A DNA stretch of 64,000 nucleotides from Litoditis marina (taxonomy: Eukaryota > Nematoda > Chromadorea > Rhabditida > Rhabditidae). Position numbers and translations under genes: made by a program. Positions 1-35,177 of this stretch are shown here, piece by piece. Below the pieces are notes generated by a model, which was not told where the DNA came from, ran no database searches, and was given only the letters and a program-made list of their open reading frames with translations. Within the stretch, counting starts at the first letter, position 1; every line of letters starts with the position of its first letter. The DNA lies in NCBI GenBank assembly GCA_964036275.1, contig OZ038440.1:7973690-8037689 (forward strand), written 5' to 3'.

Positions 1-140
1 TTATTTCCAGTGGTTAACCTACTCATGTGGTTTGACCTCCTTGATATTGATTATTTGCCAGTGGTTGGCGTACTCATGTAATTTGATCTGCTTCATATTG
101 ATTATTTCCAGTGGTTGACCTACTCGTACATGTCGTCGCC
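1..140. repeat. short tandem repeat, about 50-bp unit
   Basis: Nearly three copies of a unit of about 50 bp lie head to tail. Each contains TATTGATTATTTCCAGTGG followed by a GTACTCATG-like and then a TTTGA(C/T)CT-like stretch. The array runs off the left edge, so its full size is unknown. No coding role is apparent. Confidence 0.8.
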
Positions 141-758
141 TCGCTCCTTCCTTCTCGCTTTCATTCCGCCTCAAGAAGACGTCTGCGACTCGATAAACAT
201 TCAACAGTACACAAATGAGACCACCTGCCCTCTCCCACAATTATTCTAAGTCATTTTATAATTGAATTTATGTTGTAAATAATGTTTTAAATGTCTTCGG
301 GTTACCGTAGTAGGTAATAAAAATTTTAGCCTATTTGTTGCACGATAATTGCAGTACGAACACAGTAAAAGTATAAGCATATTTGTGAAAAACGATAGTG
401 AAATCCATTTTTAAAGTTTTCAATGCAAGAAGCAAGATTTAGAGGAAACTAATAAACACTTTCAGTGATAAAATATATAAATGTATGAAGATTAAAAAAT
501 TCCATGATTTCACAAATATCCTTTCCATTTCCGCCTACCGAACGTTTTGTCATATCGCAAAACTACCATAGGTCCAAAAGGTCTCGACTGAGGGAAAAAA
601 AGCGTTTTGTTTTAAAACTAACGTTACCACACACATTTTGTATCTCCTATGTGTGTTTTTTTCGTTTTTTCCTTCCATTTTTTTATCTGCTTTTACTTGC
701 AATTCAGTTTTGATGTGTTTTAAAAAGCACAAGAACAATAAATGAAGAATTGCAACAC
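141..758. other. intergenic, no gene recognised
   Basis: AT-rich sequence left of the first MSP gene. Short open frames here have no recognisable domain, no convincing splice signals and no strong composition bias. I see nothing else in it. Confidence 0.6.
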
Positions 759-764
759 TTTATT
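759..764 (-). terminator. poly(A) signal AATAAA of MSP copy 1
   Basis: On the minus strand the stop TGA reads directly into AATAAA, with the last A of the stop being the first A of the signal. The 3' UTR must therefore be only about 15-25 nt beyond the stop. MSP copy 2 has the same arrangement. Confidence 0.75.
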
Positions 765-1356
765 CAAGGGTTGTACTCGATGGGGAGGTTCTTTCTGCGG
801 ACCATTCCGTCTCCCTGGAACCATTCCCTGCGGAACTGTTTGGCAGCTCCATCGGGGGTGTTGGTCCACTCGATGGTGATACGGTCGTTGTTGGTGTCCT
901 CCTGTCCGTAGGCGAAGGCGTCGCAAGACACAGCCATGAGGATGGCCTCCTTGGGGTCGAGAACTCCGCTTCCGGGGTCAACACCAAGACGCTTCATGTT
1001 GGTCGTCTTGATGGCCCATCCGATACGGCGAGCAGACGAGTTGGTGATCTGAAACTTTTTATTGGTAACGAGAAGTAATAATAAAAGAGATAGGGAAAAT
1101 ACTTGAAGTGAAGAGAAAGGCAAAAGAGAGCAAACTAAAACGGGCGTGAGAAAAAGGAGAATGGGGATGGAGATGAATACCATTCCAGAGAAAAAGGAGA
1201 GAAAAGGATGAACAACAATTGACGATGAAAAAAGTGAGAGAGAAGAGCAAAGTTTACCTTGATGTGGTAGGTGTGCTTGTCATCGTAGGGGGCGTTGAAG
1301 ACGATCTTCGTGCCAGGCTGGGTGTTGATGTCTCCGGGAGGTACAGATTGGGCCAT
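764..1356 (-). CDS. msp: major sperm protein, copy 1
   Basis: Two exons in transcript order: 1258-1356 and 764-1048, with a 209-nt phase-0 intron (GTAAAC donor, TTTCAG acceptor). The product is 127 residues, the usual MSP length. It begins [20 protein letters not shown] and ends in [10 protein letters not shown], and it is a single MSP immunoglobulin-like beta-sandwich. MSP is the cytoskeletal protein that drives crawling of amoeboid nematode sperm and also acts as an oocyte-maturation signal. The start is fixed by the family N-terminus. A TATA box lies about 40 bp upstream. The coding sequence differs from copy 2 at only three synonymous sites I could find, while the introns are unrelated, which suggests recent conversion. 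The intron is pyrimidine-rich on the coding strand. Identity is certain; which msp paralogue it is cannot be told. Confidence 0.98.
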
Positions 1357-1393
1357 TGCTGCTGCGATGTGATTTCACTCCCCTTCCCCAGCT

Positions 1394-1401
1394 CTTTTAT
1401 A
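1394..1401 (-). promoter_or_regulatory. TATA box of MSP copy 1
   Basis: TATAAAAG on the minus strand, 38 bp upstream of the ATG. The equivalent box is at the same spacing in MSP copy 2. The short distance leaves a 5' UTR of only about 10 nt, which begins near the shared CACATCGCAGCAGC block. Confidence 0.7.
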
Positions 1402-1414
1402 CCCACCAACTTTT

Positions 1415-2537
1415 ACTTTTTTTTCACGCTTGCACGTAATCCACCATGAAAACTGTACTTTTAGCTTGGAAAAAGCTCTAAGACGTACTTTTCGCATTTA
1501 CTGGTTTTATCCAGACAGGTTCCACGTTTGCACGCTTTCCAAACTGGAAAACCAACTGGGTAATTGCCGCGTAGCACGTGACGTTTGCTCGAAAACGGAC
1601 TTTTTCTAAATTTTCTAGTCTAATTTCAGAGGTATTGTGTTGGGAAAACTATGAAGTTGCGGAATCTTTCTCTTGAAGCTATTGATTGCAAAAAATGTAG
1701 TGGAAGACTACAATCATGCATGAGAAAGTTCGGTAATGGGTTATTTTTTATTTATTACGGTACACGCACGGTATAACAATTGTCAGTAATTTGTTAGCAA
1801 CTCACAACACAGCCGATATACATGCAGAACAGAATAAAATAGTCCTATCCATTACTTCTTGTACTTACACAGTAAGATAACAAACCTTTCAGTTCGTTTC
1901 AATTACATGAAACTAATCGGAAAAGTTGACATACTTCGCATTCAATTCTGATTCTCTGTTACTCCTGTCACACACAGAGATATTCGAAGTTTTTTTCCCA
2001 AACTGTGTGATAAAAGCAGATATTGGGATCGAACGTGTACTGTAGGAGAGTCACTGAGAATGATGAGAATTATTTCCGTGCGGTCATTGTGGTGATGACA
2101 AGATTTCTAACTGTAGTCATACATGTAGTAAATTTGAGGATCACACCAGAATACATGTTGTCTTATGATGCTGTTTTCGTAGTTTAATCCCGTTGCTTCA
2201 GAACGAAAGTTGTGAATTATGCGTTGTACCGATATCAAGCTTTACGCAAATTTGCTGCTATAATTCAGATATGGCTATTCATTTCGAGTAAATTTAGCGT
2301 TGTCTTAGATCAGAAAATCACTGCTCTATTTCCATGTTATGCAAAATCGGTTGTTCTACTCTCGTTTCATGTTATGTTATGCGTTCCATATCGATGTGAC
2401 TTAAACGTACGATATTCACAAATTTACGAGAAAAAAAAATAACTTGAATAATGAAGAAAGAGAATAGAAAATAACGCTTGATCATTTTACATTTTATATC
2501 TTCAAGTGCAAGTCTTTCGCGGGAAACCAAAAATTAT
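1415..2537. other. intergenic, upstream of MSP copy 1
   Basis: No gene recognised. It contains the MSP copy 1 upstream region and, at about 2171-2244, a diverged copy of the 75-bp GTAGTTTGATC element listed separately. Open frames on both strands lack domains. Confidence 0.55.
2171..2244. repeat. 75-bp GTAGTTTGATC foldback element (diverged)
   Basis: Starts with a CTGTTTTCGTAGTTTAATCC block and ends with a GTACCGATATCAAGCTT-like block, matching the layout of the better copies at 20698, 34649 and 36305. It is the most diverged member I could align by eye. Confidence 0.45.
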
Positions 2538-2608
2538 GCGTCCGGGGGGAATCGAACCCCCGTCGAATGCTTGGAAGGCATCCATGCTGACCATTACACC
2601 ACGGACGC
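2538..2608 (-). tRNA. tRNA-Gly(UCC)
   Basis: A 71-nt intron-less tRNA on the minus strand. The acceptor stem GCGTCCG pairs with CGGACGC over 7 bp. The anticodon loop is CTTCCAA, giving anticodon UCC, closed by GATGC/GCATT. The T arm is GGGGG-TTCGATT-CCCCC and the A box is GTGGTGTAATGGTCAGC. All arms fold without mismatches apart from a G-U pair, so it looks functional. It sits between the two MSP genes. Confidence 0.96.
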
Positions 2609-3056
2609 TACATTTTGGAAATCGCTCCTATCAGGGTCCCGATAGCTGTGAGTGAACGTGAGTGAATAGAGAAGACTTCGCCAAAGAGAGAACAAAACTT
2701 TCATCCATAATCTTTTTCGTATCTCTTTCTTTCTGACATTTTTCTCGAACTTCTCGTAAGATAAGCGACACTTCTTCGTGATTTCTTCACAAACTATTAC
2801 CAGTGTAAATTACCGTGAACGAGAGTCAGATTTGTGAAATGAGAACATTGAGAAAATGAATCTGATTGAATGCATTTGAATTTGATACTGTACTCTGGAA
2901 TGACAGAATAAATTTGTCAAGTTTCAGTTATTTTTTATGTGAAAAACCAGTGATTCGAAATCGAGTGAGGAAAATAAAAGTGTTTTACGATTCAGAATAG
3001 ATCTTTTCAAATTCAATTTTACAAGAACAACAACAACAAAAAGTCGAATGACAAGC

Positions 3057-3062
3057 TTTATT
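3057..3062 (-). terminator. poly(A) signal AATAAA of MSP copy 2
   Basis: AATAAA overlaps the last base of the TGA stop on the minus strand, exactly as in copy 1. Confidence 0.75.
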
Positions 3063-3641
3063 CAAGGGTTGTACTCGATGGGGAGGTTCTTTCTGCGGAC
3101 CATTCCGTCTCCCTGGAACCATTCCCTGCGGAACTGCTTGGCAGCTCCATCGGGGGTGTTTGTCCACTCGATGGTGATACGGTCGTTGTTGGTGTCCTCC
3201 TGTCCGTAGGCGAAGGCGTCGCAAGACACAGCCATGAGGATGGCCTCCTTGGGGTCGAGAACTCCGCTTCCGGGGTCAACACCAAGACGCTTCATGTTGG
3301 TCGTCTTGATGGCCCATCCGATACGGCGAGCAGACGAGTTGGTGATCTGAAAAAATAGAGTTTGGTAAATTGAAAGATATGAGATAATTGAAAAAGAAAA
3401 GAGAGGGGAGAGGACAGAAAAAAGGGCAGGGGATAGCGGATAGATCGAGAGAGAAAGAGAAAAAAGAGAGAAAAGAGCAAAGAAAAATACGAAGGGAGGA
3501 AAAAAATGGAAGATGAGAAGAGAGAGAAAGGCAGATGATTACCTTGATGTGGTAGGTGTGCTTGTCATCGTAGGGGGCGTTGAAGACGATCTTCGTGCCA
3601 GGCTGGGTGTTGATATCTCCGGGAGGTACAGATTGGGCCAT
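3062..3641 (-). CDS. msp: major sperm protein, copy 2
   Basis: Two exons in transcript order: 3543-3641 and 3062-3346, with a 196-nt phase-0 intron at the same codon boundary as copy 1. The 127-residue product is identical to copy 1 by my reading. The three nucleotide differences seen are synonymous: GAC/GAT in the DIN codon, a CAG/CAA-type third base near AKQF, and ACC/ACA in WTNTPDG. The role is as for copy 1, in sperm cytoskeleton assembly and motility. The intron has no similarity to that of copy 1 but shares its pyrimidine-rich coding strand. A TATA box and a shared 14-nt leader precede the ATG. Homogenisation appears limited to exons and the immediate flanks. Confidence 0.98.
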
Positions 3642-3677
3642 AGCTGCTGCGATGTGACTTTTTCATGCTGGAGCCTA

Positions 3678-3685
3678 CTTTTATA
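3678..3685 (-). promoter_or_regulatory. TATA box of MSP copy 2
   Basis: TATAAAAG on the minus strand, 37 bp upstream of the ATG, at the same spacing as for copy 1. Confidence 0.7.
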
Positions 3686-3689
3686 CTCA

Positions 3690-4790
3690 CTTTTCTCAAC
3701 AGAAAGTACCCGTTGGAGAGCTGAAAACGCGCTAACACGTGAAGAATCGCGAAAACTCTCGGAAAAAAGGACTTTTTCCCGGTATCCTGTTTACCGAGAA
3801 GGGCATGGTTTTCGGAAACGGGAAGAAAACAAGAAAAGGCAAGAAAGACATAGAAGTTTTAGAAAGAGTGAAAAAGGGTTAGAAACGTTCAAGGTTCGCT
3901 TTCTCCAAATGAAGCATAAACGTTGTATAGTCGCCATTTTTCCCATGAAGACAGCAAAGGGTTCAATTGATTGAGCGATGCGGGGCGAGCGGTCGTTGAT
4001 TATCTGCCAGCAGTCGAGAGAGTGAGTAGATCAATGATACGCAGACGAACTGGCCGCTCGCCAAACCCCATCCCATACAAAATCGATGGTACGGTGTCCA
4101 CAACGGTTGGACAAATCCTATATGCTCCCCATCGCTGTCTTTGTAGTTTGGTCCTGTTATCTTTGGTTGAAATTTGTTAGACGCTTCGAAAGATCAAAGT
4201 ACAACAAAGATTCAGTCAGTCCTATATGTACTTGAGCTTAGAAACTTCAAGCGTTAGATTTTATAACTTTGAAAGGGTATTACTGAAATGTTTAGTTCTC
4301 TTTCTTTAATAAAACAAGTTCTACTCTACTGTGATCTCGTTTTTGTGGGAAGATGGAAGAGTTTATCGACCTAGAAATGATTGAAGACATCAAATGAAAT
4401 CATACACATGTACATGTATCAGTGATCTCTTGATATTTGACACGTACAAAATTATTTATTTTATAGTTCCAAAGATACTCTGAAGTTCAACCTAATGTTT
4501 TCAATGGCTATCTAATAGTGAGAAATCAAGTCACTATTGCTGTTATTCACATGTTTCTCACACCATCAAACTCAAATGTTATCTGAGTTTTACTTTCTTT
4601 TTATGTTTCTAGTATTTTCTACTCAGAGGTTTTTCATCTAATCTTGAGACAAAGGGACGGGAAGGGTGCGCGCGAATGATGTTTATCCAGTTTCCGCTGC
4701 CCTTTCATTCCTCTGTGTCTCTCACTTTTGCACACTCTATCACCTTCATCCGTACTCTATGGAAGAAAACTGTAAAACGGTCAAGAATTC
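3690..4790. other. intergenic between MSP copy 2 and collagen
   Basis: No gene recognised. The long plus-strand frame crossing 3513-3974 is mostly antisense to MSP exon 1 and its flank. Near 3976-4065 a GGCGAGCGGTC block recurs inverted as a GGCCGCTCGCC block, a weak palindrome. The right part must hold the collagen promoter. Confidence 0.5.
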
Positions 4791-4792
4791 CA

Positions 4793-4800
4793 TATAAAAG
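4793..4800 (+). promoter_or_regulatory. TATA box of the cuticle collagen gene
   Basis: TATAAAAG, followed about 47 bp later by a good donor (GTGAGT at 4847). The next good acceptor is CTTTCCAG ending at 5169, one base before the collagen ATG. The simplest model is a short non-coding first exon (about 4825-4846) and a 323-nt 5'-UTR intron. Spliced-leader addition at the 5169 acceptor is the alternative. Confidence 0.55.
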
Positions 4801-5170
4801 CCCGAGGCACTTACGAGATTCTAAGTCCTGTGGTCGACACTTTGATGTGAGTTTTATTTCCGTTTCAACCAATAGCAACCAATTTCTTCGTTTCTTCTTT
4901 AGAAAACACTTTTTTGCTTACACCTTTTTCTCTTCCCCCATTGAATGAATCTATTCCCCATCTGTTCTAACTGCAATGTTTCCAACGTATTGAATGAACA
5001 GTTTAGATCATGAAGTATAGGAAGTAATTTGTACTCAGTACCTCAATTCTGTCAAAACAAGCAAACCGTAGTCGCTCAATAGCTCTACCCCCTATTAAAT
5101 TGCCTATTAAATTATAAGTGCACATAGAACTGATAAACAATTTTTTCAATTTTCAAATACTCTTTCCAGC

Positions 5171-6473
5171 ATGAAGGTCCAAACCGCCACTTTCGTGGCC
5201 TCTTCTGTGTCTGCCATCACCCTGCTGGTATGTCTGGTGGCCATGGTCTCCATCCACAGCGATGTGGCCGGATTCTGGGAGGAGCTCGAACAGGAAATGG
5301 TCGGATTCAGAGTGAGTTACTCTTCAAAACTATCTTGGTTTTTACTATTCAGAAATAACTCTCGAATACTTAATAAGCATATAATTTCTTCATAGAAGAA
5401 AGAGCCTTCTTTCCATTTTTAGAAGTGTGAGTCACCTGAACAATGAAAATTCATAAGACAACACTGACGAATTCTACCTAAAACAGTTTCCTGCACACAT
5501 TCACAGACTTTTCCATCACAGAACTTACGCCGACTTTTTCTGAAACGCAAGAAACTCGGAAACTTAAAATTCTCGAATCGATTAACAACCCATTCAACTT
5601 GTTTCCAGTTTGGTAAAATTATTGTGAAGATCAGTATTTTCTTTTCAGGGAAGCACCGACGACCTCTGGCGTGACATCATGTCGCTGAGTGCCATCTCCA
5701 AGCGTGTCCGCCGTCAATATACCGAGGAGCACAACGCCGATCTGGCGCCTCGCCCCCAGGGAGACGGAAGACCCTCCGTCCCTCCCGGAAACCCTCCCTC
5801 AACCCCTCCCGTCTTCTCCCAGAACCCCGGACCCAACGGAGAGGGACCCAAGTGCAACTGCAACGCCGAGAACAAGTGCCCCGCTGGACCAGCCGGACCC
5901 AAGGGATCTGCCGGAGAACCCGGACCCGACGGTATTCCCGGTCAGGACGGAAAGCCCGGAGTTGATACTGATGATGTTGTTCCCCAACAGGAGAGCACTG
6001 GCTGCTTCAACTGTCCCGTGGGACCTCCCGGACCTCCCGGAGCCCTCGGACGTCCCGGACATCGCGGTCTCGTCGGAATGAAGGGTCATGACGGAAACCC
6101 CGGAAGAGACGGCCACCCCGGCCACCCCGGAGAGTCGGGACCTCTTGGACCCATCGGACCCATTGGAGAGCCCGGACCACCTGGTGAGAAGGGAGCCGAC
6201 GCCGTTCATCCCATTGGTCGTCCCGGACCCAAGGGAGCTCGCGGAGAGGAAGGATTCCAGGGACCACCCGGAGCCAACGGACTTAACGGACCTCCCGGAG
6301 AGCACGGACCTCAGGGACCCGAGGGACCTCCCGGTAGACAAGGACCTCAGGGACCTGACGGACCTGAGGGAGACGAGGGAATGGAGGGCAGACCTGGCAA
6401 GGACGCAGAGTACTGTAACTGCCCCGAGACCAGCAGTGTTGGAGTCAACGGTGGACCTTACAGAAACCTTTAA
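5171..6473 (+). CDS. cuticle collagen
   Basis: Two exons, 5171-5311 and 5649-6473, with a phase-0 intron; 321 residues. Residues 1-50 form the nematode cuticle collagen N-terminal domain, with a membrane-spanning segment at about 8-28. Around residue 62 is an RVRR cleavage site for a subtilisin-like proprotein convertase. A Pro-rich spacer is followed by a CNC cysteine pair. Then come Gly-X-Y blocks interrupted at about 153-165 around FNCP, a longer Gly-X-Y block with many GPPG units, and a C-terminal EYCNCP cysteine cluster. Such chains trimerise in the ER, are secreted by the hypodermis and are cross-linked into the cuticle at moults. The start is fixed by the conserved [12 protein letters not shown] N-terminus directly after a splice acceptor. 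Codon use is strongly GGA/CCC-biased, as in highly expressed nematode genes. Which col/dpy paralogue it is cannot be said. Confidence 0.95.
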
Positions 6474-6500
6474 ATTATTGCCGTTAAGCTCTTATTGTAA

Positions 6501-6506
6501 AATAAA
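6501..6506 (+). terminator. poly(A) signal AATAAA of the collagen gene
   Basis: AATAAA begins 28 nt after the collagen stop codon, the normal spacing for a short nematode 3' UTR. Confidence 0.7.
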
Positions 6507-6942
6507 TCGCGTATTTCATGTTTCCTATTCTATTTGAGAAAAACATCTCTGGAACTGAGTCAAAAACAAAAAAATCGATGTTTTTTAGAACTTCTAACTG
6601 AACTACTGAAAATTCTCCGTTCAATGTGATTCTTTCTTCAATGAAAAAGAAGAAAGTCTATTCTATAGTGGAATATTTCGTAGTAGGTAGGATTCAAATT
6701 TTCATTTGCTCTTCGAACTGGCTTCTGGGTTTGGATGAACAGAAACAAAAGGCACACTTTATTCATCACACATATCATACAAATGACTAGACGATACTCT
6801 GGCGGCGACTGTGTGCAACAGTCTTGATTCGTGTATATGAGCATCTAGACAATTATTAAACATTATTAAATCTCAAAGCGGGTTAGGAAATGAACATAGG
6901 GAAGATTGAGATTGGCAGAGCATGAAATGGAACGAGTAAATG
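6507..6942. other. convergent intergenic spacer
   Basis: Spacer between the 3' ends of the collagen (plus) and myosin (minus) genes. No coding feature is supported. A second TTTATT (AATAAA on the minus strand) near 6758 could be a distal poly(A) site for the myosin gene. Confidence 0.5.
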
Positions 6943-6948
6943 TTTATT
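6943..6948 (-). terminator. poly(A) signal AATAAA of the myosin gene
   Basis: AATAAA on the minus strand, 26 nt beyond the myosin stop codon. Confidence 0.65.
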
Positions 6949-6973
6949 ATTTCGAGAAGTTTGAGTTGAGCAA

Positions 6974-30942
<23,969 letters not shown>

Positions 30943-31010
30943 GCTGAAACATAACCATGCTATGTGAGAAGAAATTGTTGAATAAAATTTCAGAAGAGCC
31001 GTTACGTTGA

Positions 31011-31041
31011 CCAACTCAGATATAAAATATATCTGAGTTGG
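31011..31041. promoter_or_regulatory. 31-bp palindrome with a TATA core upstream of myosin
   Basis: CCAACTCAGATATA and its exact inverse flank AAA. On the minus strand the centre reads TATATTTTATA, 69-99 bp upstream of the myosin ATG. It could be a TATA region or a dimeric factor site. The sequence is certain; the function is inference. Confidence 0.45.
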
Positions 31042-32729
31042 TTCACGTGCAATTATGAACATCACAATAACGTTTACTGCTTACTTTCAGTATAGATGTG
31101 CAGAAAAGTTGCACGAAAAGTTAACGAAATCGGAGATTTTCTTGAAAAAAGGTTACTGAAAATACCAACCGAACTATAAAATGATATGACGTGTGAGGAG
31201 TGTGATATTAAGCTCAGAACATGAAGAGCGACCTTATGATATTCGTGCAAAGAATTGAAATATTCAAATAGAATATTAAGAGAAAAGTGTATTATGTCTT
31301 GAGGAACGATGATAACACCGAAAACACGTCGAGAATGTCCAATTTGTATAAAATACAAACAATGTAAATTTGAACTGAAAGAAGTTGTACTTTTTGTTCA
31401 CAAAACAAACAACATACATTTGTACTAATTATAGTGGAAACGAGTTGAGTTGCCAAGAGGGTTGGTGACCCTTCGGACAGTGTTACACAAGGCACTGACC
31501 ACCAGTCTGGAGGGAACAGCGGTGTTTGGAGAGAGTTCGGGTCAACGGAAAATGGCAGTGAAGGTGAAGTCATTTTGATATAATTTCAAAATAAAAACGG
31601 TAAGTTTTTCACATTTTTCGTATGGAAAGTGGCAGGGCGGTACTTTATATAATTGAAAAAGGATTGCATGAATGAAGATATTGTAATAAACTAATACGCT
31701 CACGAAACATTTGGGATGAGCTGCAATTGAACAATCTATTTAGAATAGAAACATAACATAACAATAAGTTGATTAACTACCATGTTAACAGGAAACCAAA
31801 ATAATCGCAGACATGCGGAACCTAAGGTTAGCGGGGCCTCCAAATAGTTGTTTTACGCTGGCTGATATGAACACTGTTAGTCACACAATGTCACAAACAC
31901 CTATTCTTAATTTGTTCTTGTTAAATATGTGGCGCCTCCGTGTACTCGGTGAAAACCAGTGAAGTACAAAGTTTCTCGAGGCAGGTACAATTTACATTTC
32001 AACGTTCGTGTGGGTCTGAACAAGAAAATACGAACCAAGTTTCTCACAATGAAAAGGAGTACTGTAGAAGTCAAATACCAAGCGCAATAGTAGTCTGCAT
32101 TCAACCCGTGTATATCTATGAGTTATAGCTGCGCCAATCGAAGTGTTTTGTGAAGCGAATCTCGCCGCTCAGTGAACAACCTGCGTCTACTCAAACGTAC
32201 GCTATTTCTCGGCTCATACCGAAATCCAGGTTCTATGAAAGCAGACACAGAGAGACATCGACGTGCCAGAAGGTTTCAGTATACGTACTTTCGTACTCAG
32301 GTACGAATCGACGAGAAGATGAGTTACAACTCGTGAGGTGTTGCTAGGAGCAGAATGCGAAGGCGCCCGACAATAACACAATATAGGGAGTGAACAAATC
32401 ATCATTCAAGTTTGTGCTCAAAGCAGGCTGTTATTCACAAATTTTGGCCGAAAAGCAACGGAACTCAACTACAAACAGCGGGATAGGCCCATCTACTATA
32501 CCTATGACAATGATATCCAAAGTGAATCCGTATAATGGTAAGACACAGGTCGGAATGAACGTGTCGGGATGTACTCAGGTATGGAATGGTAGCGCAGAGG
32601 AGGAGTTATATGAGGTGTTGGTGAGCTAATAGCAGATTGGCGCCAGACAATAAAACAATACGAGGTTGTTGCGTGTTGGTGCCTCCGTCCTTCGGCACTG
32701 ACCACCGCTGTTCGCCTATCTCCCAGATC
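31042..32729. other. gene-poor region upstream of myosin
   Basis: No gene is recognised. Two diverged direct copies of about 90 bp, both starting at a GTACTCAGGTA block and ending in GACAATAA, lie near 32292-32380 and 32571-32660. Myosin enhancer sequence is expected in the left part but I cannot point to it. Confidence 0.5.
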
Positions 32730-32790
32730 GGGGCGGGACCCGCGGGGGTGGATTCCAGGCAGCGAATCCTAGCTGGCAGCTAGAAAAACC

Positions 32791-33266
32791 ACTAATAAAA
32801 CATATTTGTGTTATGTTGATTTCAACACACATATTGATTTCCGAGGAACTTCTAGATGTACCAGGCATGAGTCGGTGGGGAATAATTGTACCAGCAAGGT
32901 ATACAATAGACCGGGATCCGCGGGGGTGGATTCGTGGCACAACCAATGGTGGCTGGCAGCTAGAAAAACTACTCAAGATTTCAAGATTTCATGATTTATT
33001 AGATCACCTCAAATCTTTACGAAATGGTGTTCCTTGACTGCCCTCCAGATCTCTTTGTCTGTGCATACTCGGAATATCTCTTCGCCACGGCTATTGAACC
33101 ACTAATAAAACATATTTGTGTTATGTTGATTTCAACACACATATTGATTTCTGAGGAACTTCTAGATGTACCAGGCATGAATCGGTGGTGAATAGATGTA
33201 CCAGCGATAGATCGGGACCCGCAGGCGTGGATTCCAGGCACAACCAATGGTAGCTGGCAGTCACAA
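32791..33266. repeat. direct repeat of about 170 bp, two copies
   Basis: Units 32791-32968 and 33101-33266 both start ACTAATAAAACATATTTGTG, pass through GAACTTCTAGATGTACCAGG and end in a GGCTGGCAGCTAGAAAAAC-like block. They are 310 bp apart. A fragment of the unit's right end (GGGTGGATTCCAGGCA) precedes them at about 32733-32789. Confidence 0.85.
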
Positions 33267-33269
33267 AAA

Positions 33270-35170
33270 ACGGTCCATAAAAACAAATAAGGATGTTCAT
33301 TTGAAAACTGTGGGTTCCGTCTAATCATAGAACAGATTAGAATACTTTCTCCCCTAAATACGTGAATGTGACACTCTATGTGGTCTTCAAATTTAGAGTC
33401 AAAATGAACCCACGTCCCACGCAAAACCGTGAAAAAAATGTTCATTAACCGGTATTATTATCATCGCTTCGTGACGAACTGACGTAACGTAATAGACATA
33501 TTAATTTGGTCAAACCAACATGGAACACTATGGCAAGGTTCAACAACGACAGAACTAGCGACAATGCGCATTGTTTTTAGAACAAGTTTACCATTGCCTC
33601 ATACGTTTTATTGTTGCTGGAAGGCACGCAGTTTGAACCTCATGAAGACTAAGCTGATAGAGCCTGCTGGCGTTGGTCCCCTATGAACTATTCGCTTCAG
33701 TAATGTATACAAATAAGTTATGTAAGCGAAGGGGTAGGATTATCTCAAGCTCTTTCTTTAACGCTTGCCCGCACATGAGGATCTGGCGTACAGTAACATT
33801 TCTGTCGCAATGTTCTGACTGCAGTTCCTGTAGTGTGTTTCCCATTTTGCAATTTTAAATCCGACCTTTAACCTTTAGTCACGCGAGAAATACGATTAAC
33901 GATACTACTGATCTTCAATCCGTACAGCAATATGATATTACACTCTCTGCACCAACTGGTGGAATTGCAGGTAACACTCTCACAACAGAGCCAGCGATAA
34001 ACATCAATATAACAAAAACCCAGCTGTACCAGTATCGAAAAAAACATTCTATAAAGCTTAACCTCGTTCAAATGCTCATATTCAGTTGGAAGGTTTTTGT
34101 TAACAATCCGCCTACAAAAGTCAGGAACATGTGGTAGTTTAGTGAACACTTTATAAATTTGAATTTATTTGAAATTTATTATTATACTTTCGACCATCCT
34201 AATTTCATGGTGTCAAAGTGTTTGGGTGATCATAGATGAACGCGGCTGCTCGTTCGCAACATCCGCTCTACGTGTAATAGCGGAACATTCAATACACTGG
34301 GTATAATAGTCACGTAAAACGTGAAATGAAACAATAGTCAATAACCTTGAGCATTTATTTCAGTCATTTCCACGGCAGTTCAAACTCGAGTGGTTCACGA
34401 AAGACTAATGAGAATTAACTGATTCCAAGTTTGACAGTCAACTAGTTCTCGTGAACAACTCGGGTTTTGATCTCAGAGTCGTGATGTATTCCACCTCTCT
34501 TTCCAGCTCTCGACTCGCTTATACTATATACAAATATACTTCTTGTGGTACATAATTCTTTTTGTGTCCTCGAACGCGTGTTCAATTTTACCAACTATAG
34601 GTTTGGCTCTTTCCGAAGCAATCCTATACGGTGTATGTTGTCATATCCTGCTGTGTTTGCAGTTTGATAAGTTGTAATGTGTATCGAAATCAAACTACAA
34701 CGAAGATCATGTAACTGGCTATACCCCTAAGCTTTCATAGGGCGCGAAATTGGGCGTGAAATTACGAGTACACATTGCTGGTATGAAAAACCGAGCAGAA
34801 AAGTGTGCTGTTACTACGTGTGCCATCCCCAGGGAGGTTCAGTTTGCGGTACGACGCACAGTTACAGTACTGTAAGAGAGTGGACCGTATCGCGCGGAGC
34901 GCGAAGCGCTCTGCGTGAGTTATCTTTGGTTTGGCCATTGCGGACTCGTTTTTTCTTTTAATAAACAAAAAGCTTCAAATATATTTTTTTTTCGAACACT
35001 AAGAACAGAGAACGTTAGAGAATCACAAATTCAACATTGTGTGAGAATTTCAGCCAAATCGAATCATTTTCGCCTGTGTTATGGTTTCGTGTCGTTGTTG
35101 AATAGTTCCGCCGTAATTCGTCCCTCGTCCCTCCACCCTCCACCCTCACGGAATTCTGTCCGCATCGTAG
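33270..35170. other. gene-poor region
   Basis: No coding or RNA gene supported. It contains the 75-bp element at 34649-34700 and a small palindrome around CGCGGAGCGCGAAGCGC near 34893. Confidence 0.5.
34649..34700. repeat. 75-bp GTAGTTTGATC foldback element (short copy)
   Basis: Runs from CTGCTGTGTTTGCAGTTTGAT to GTATCGAAATCAAACTACAA, with the centre shortened. Confidence 0.6.
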
Positions 35171-35177
35171 TGGAAAA

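Noticed and set aside
5689..6537. Alternative-frame and antisense open frames of 130-180 aa over the collagen gene
   Set aside because: They are shadows of the Gly-X-Y codon pattern. The collagen frame has the N-terminal domain, the cysteine clusters and splice consistency.
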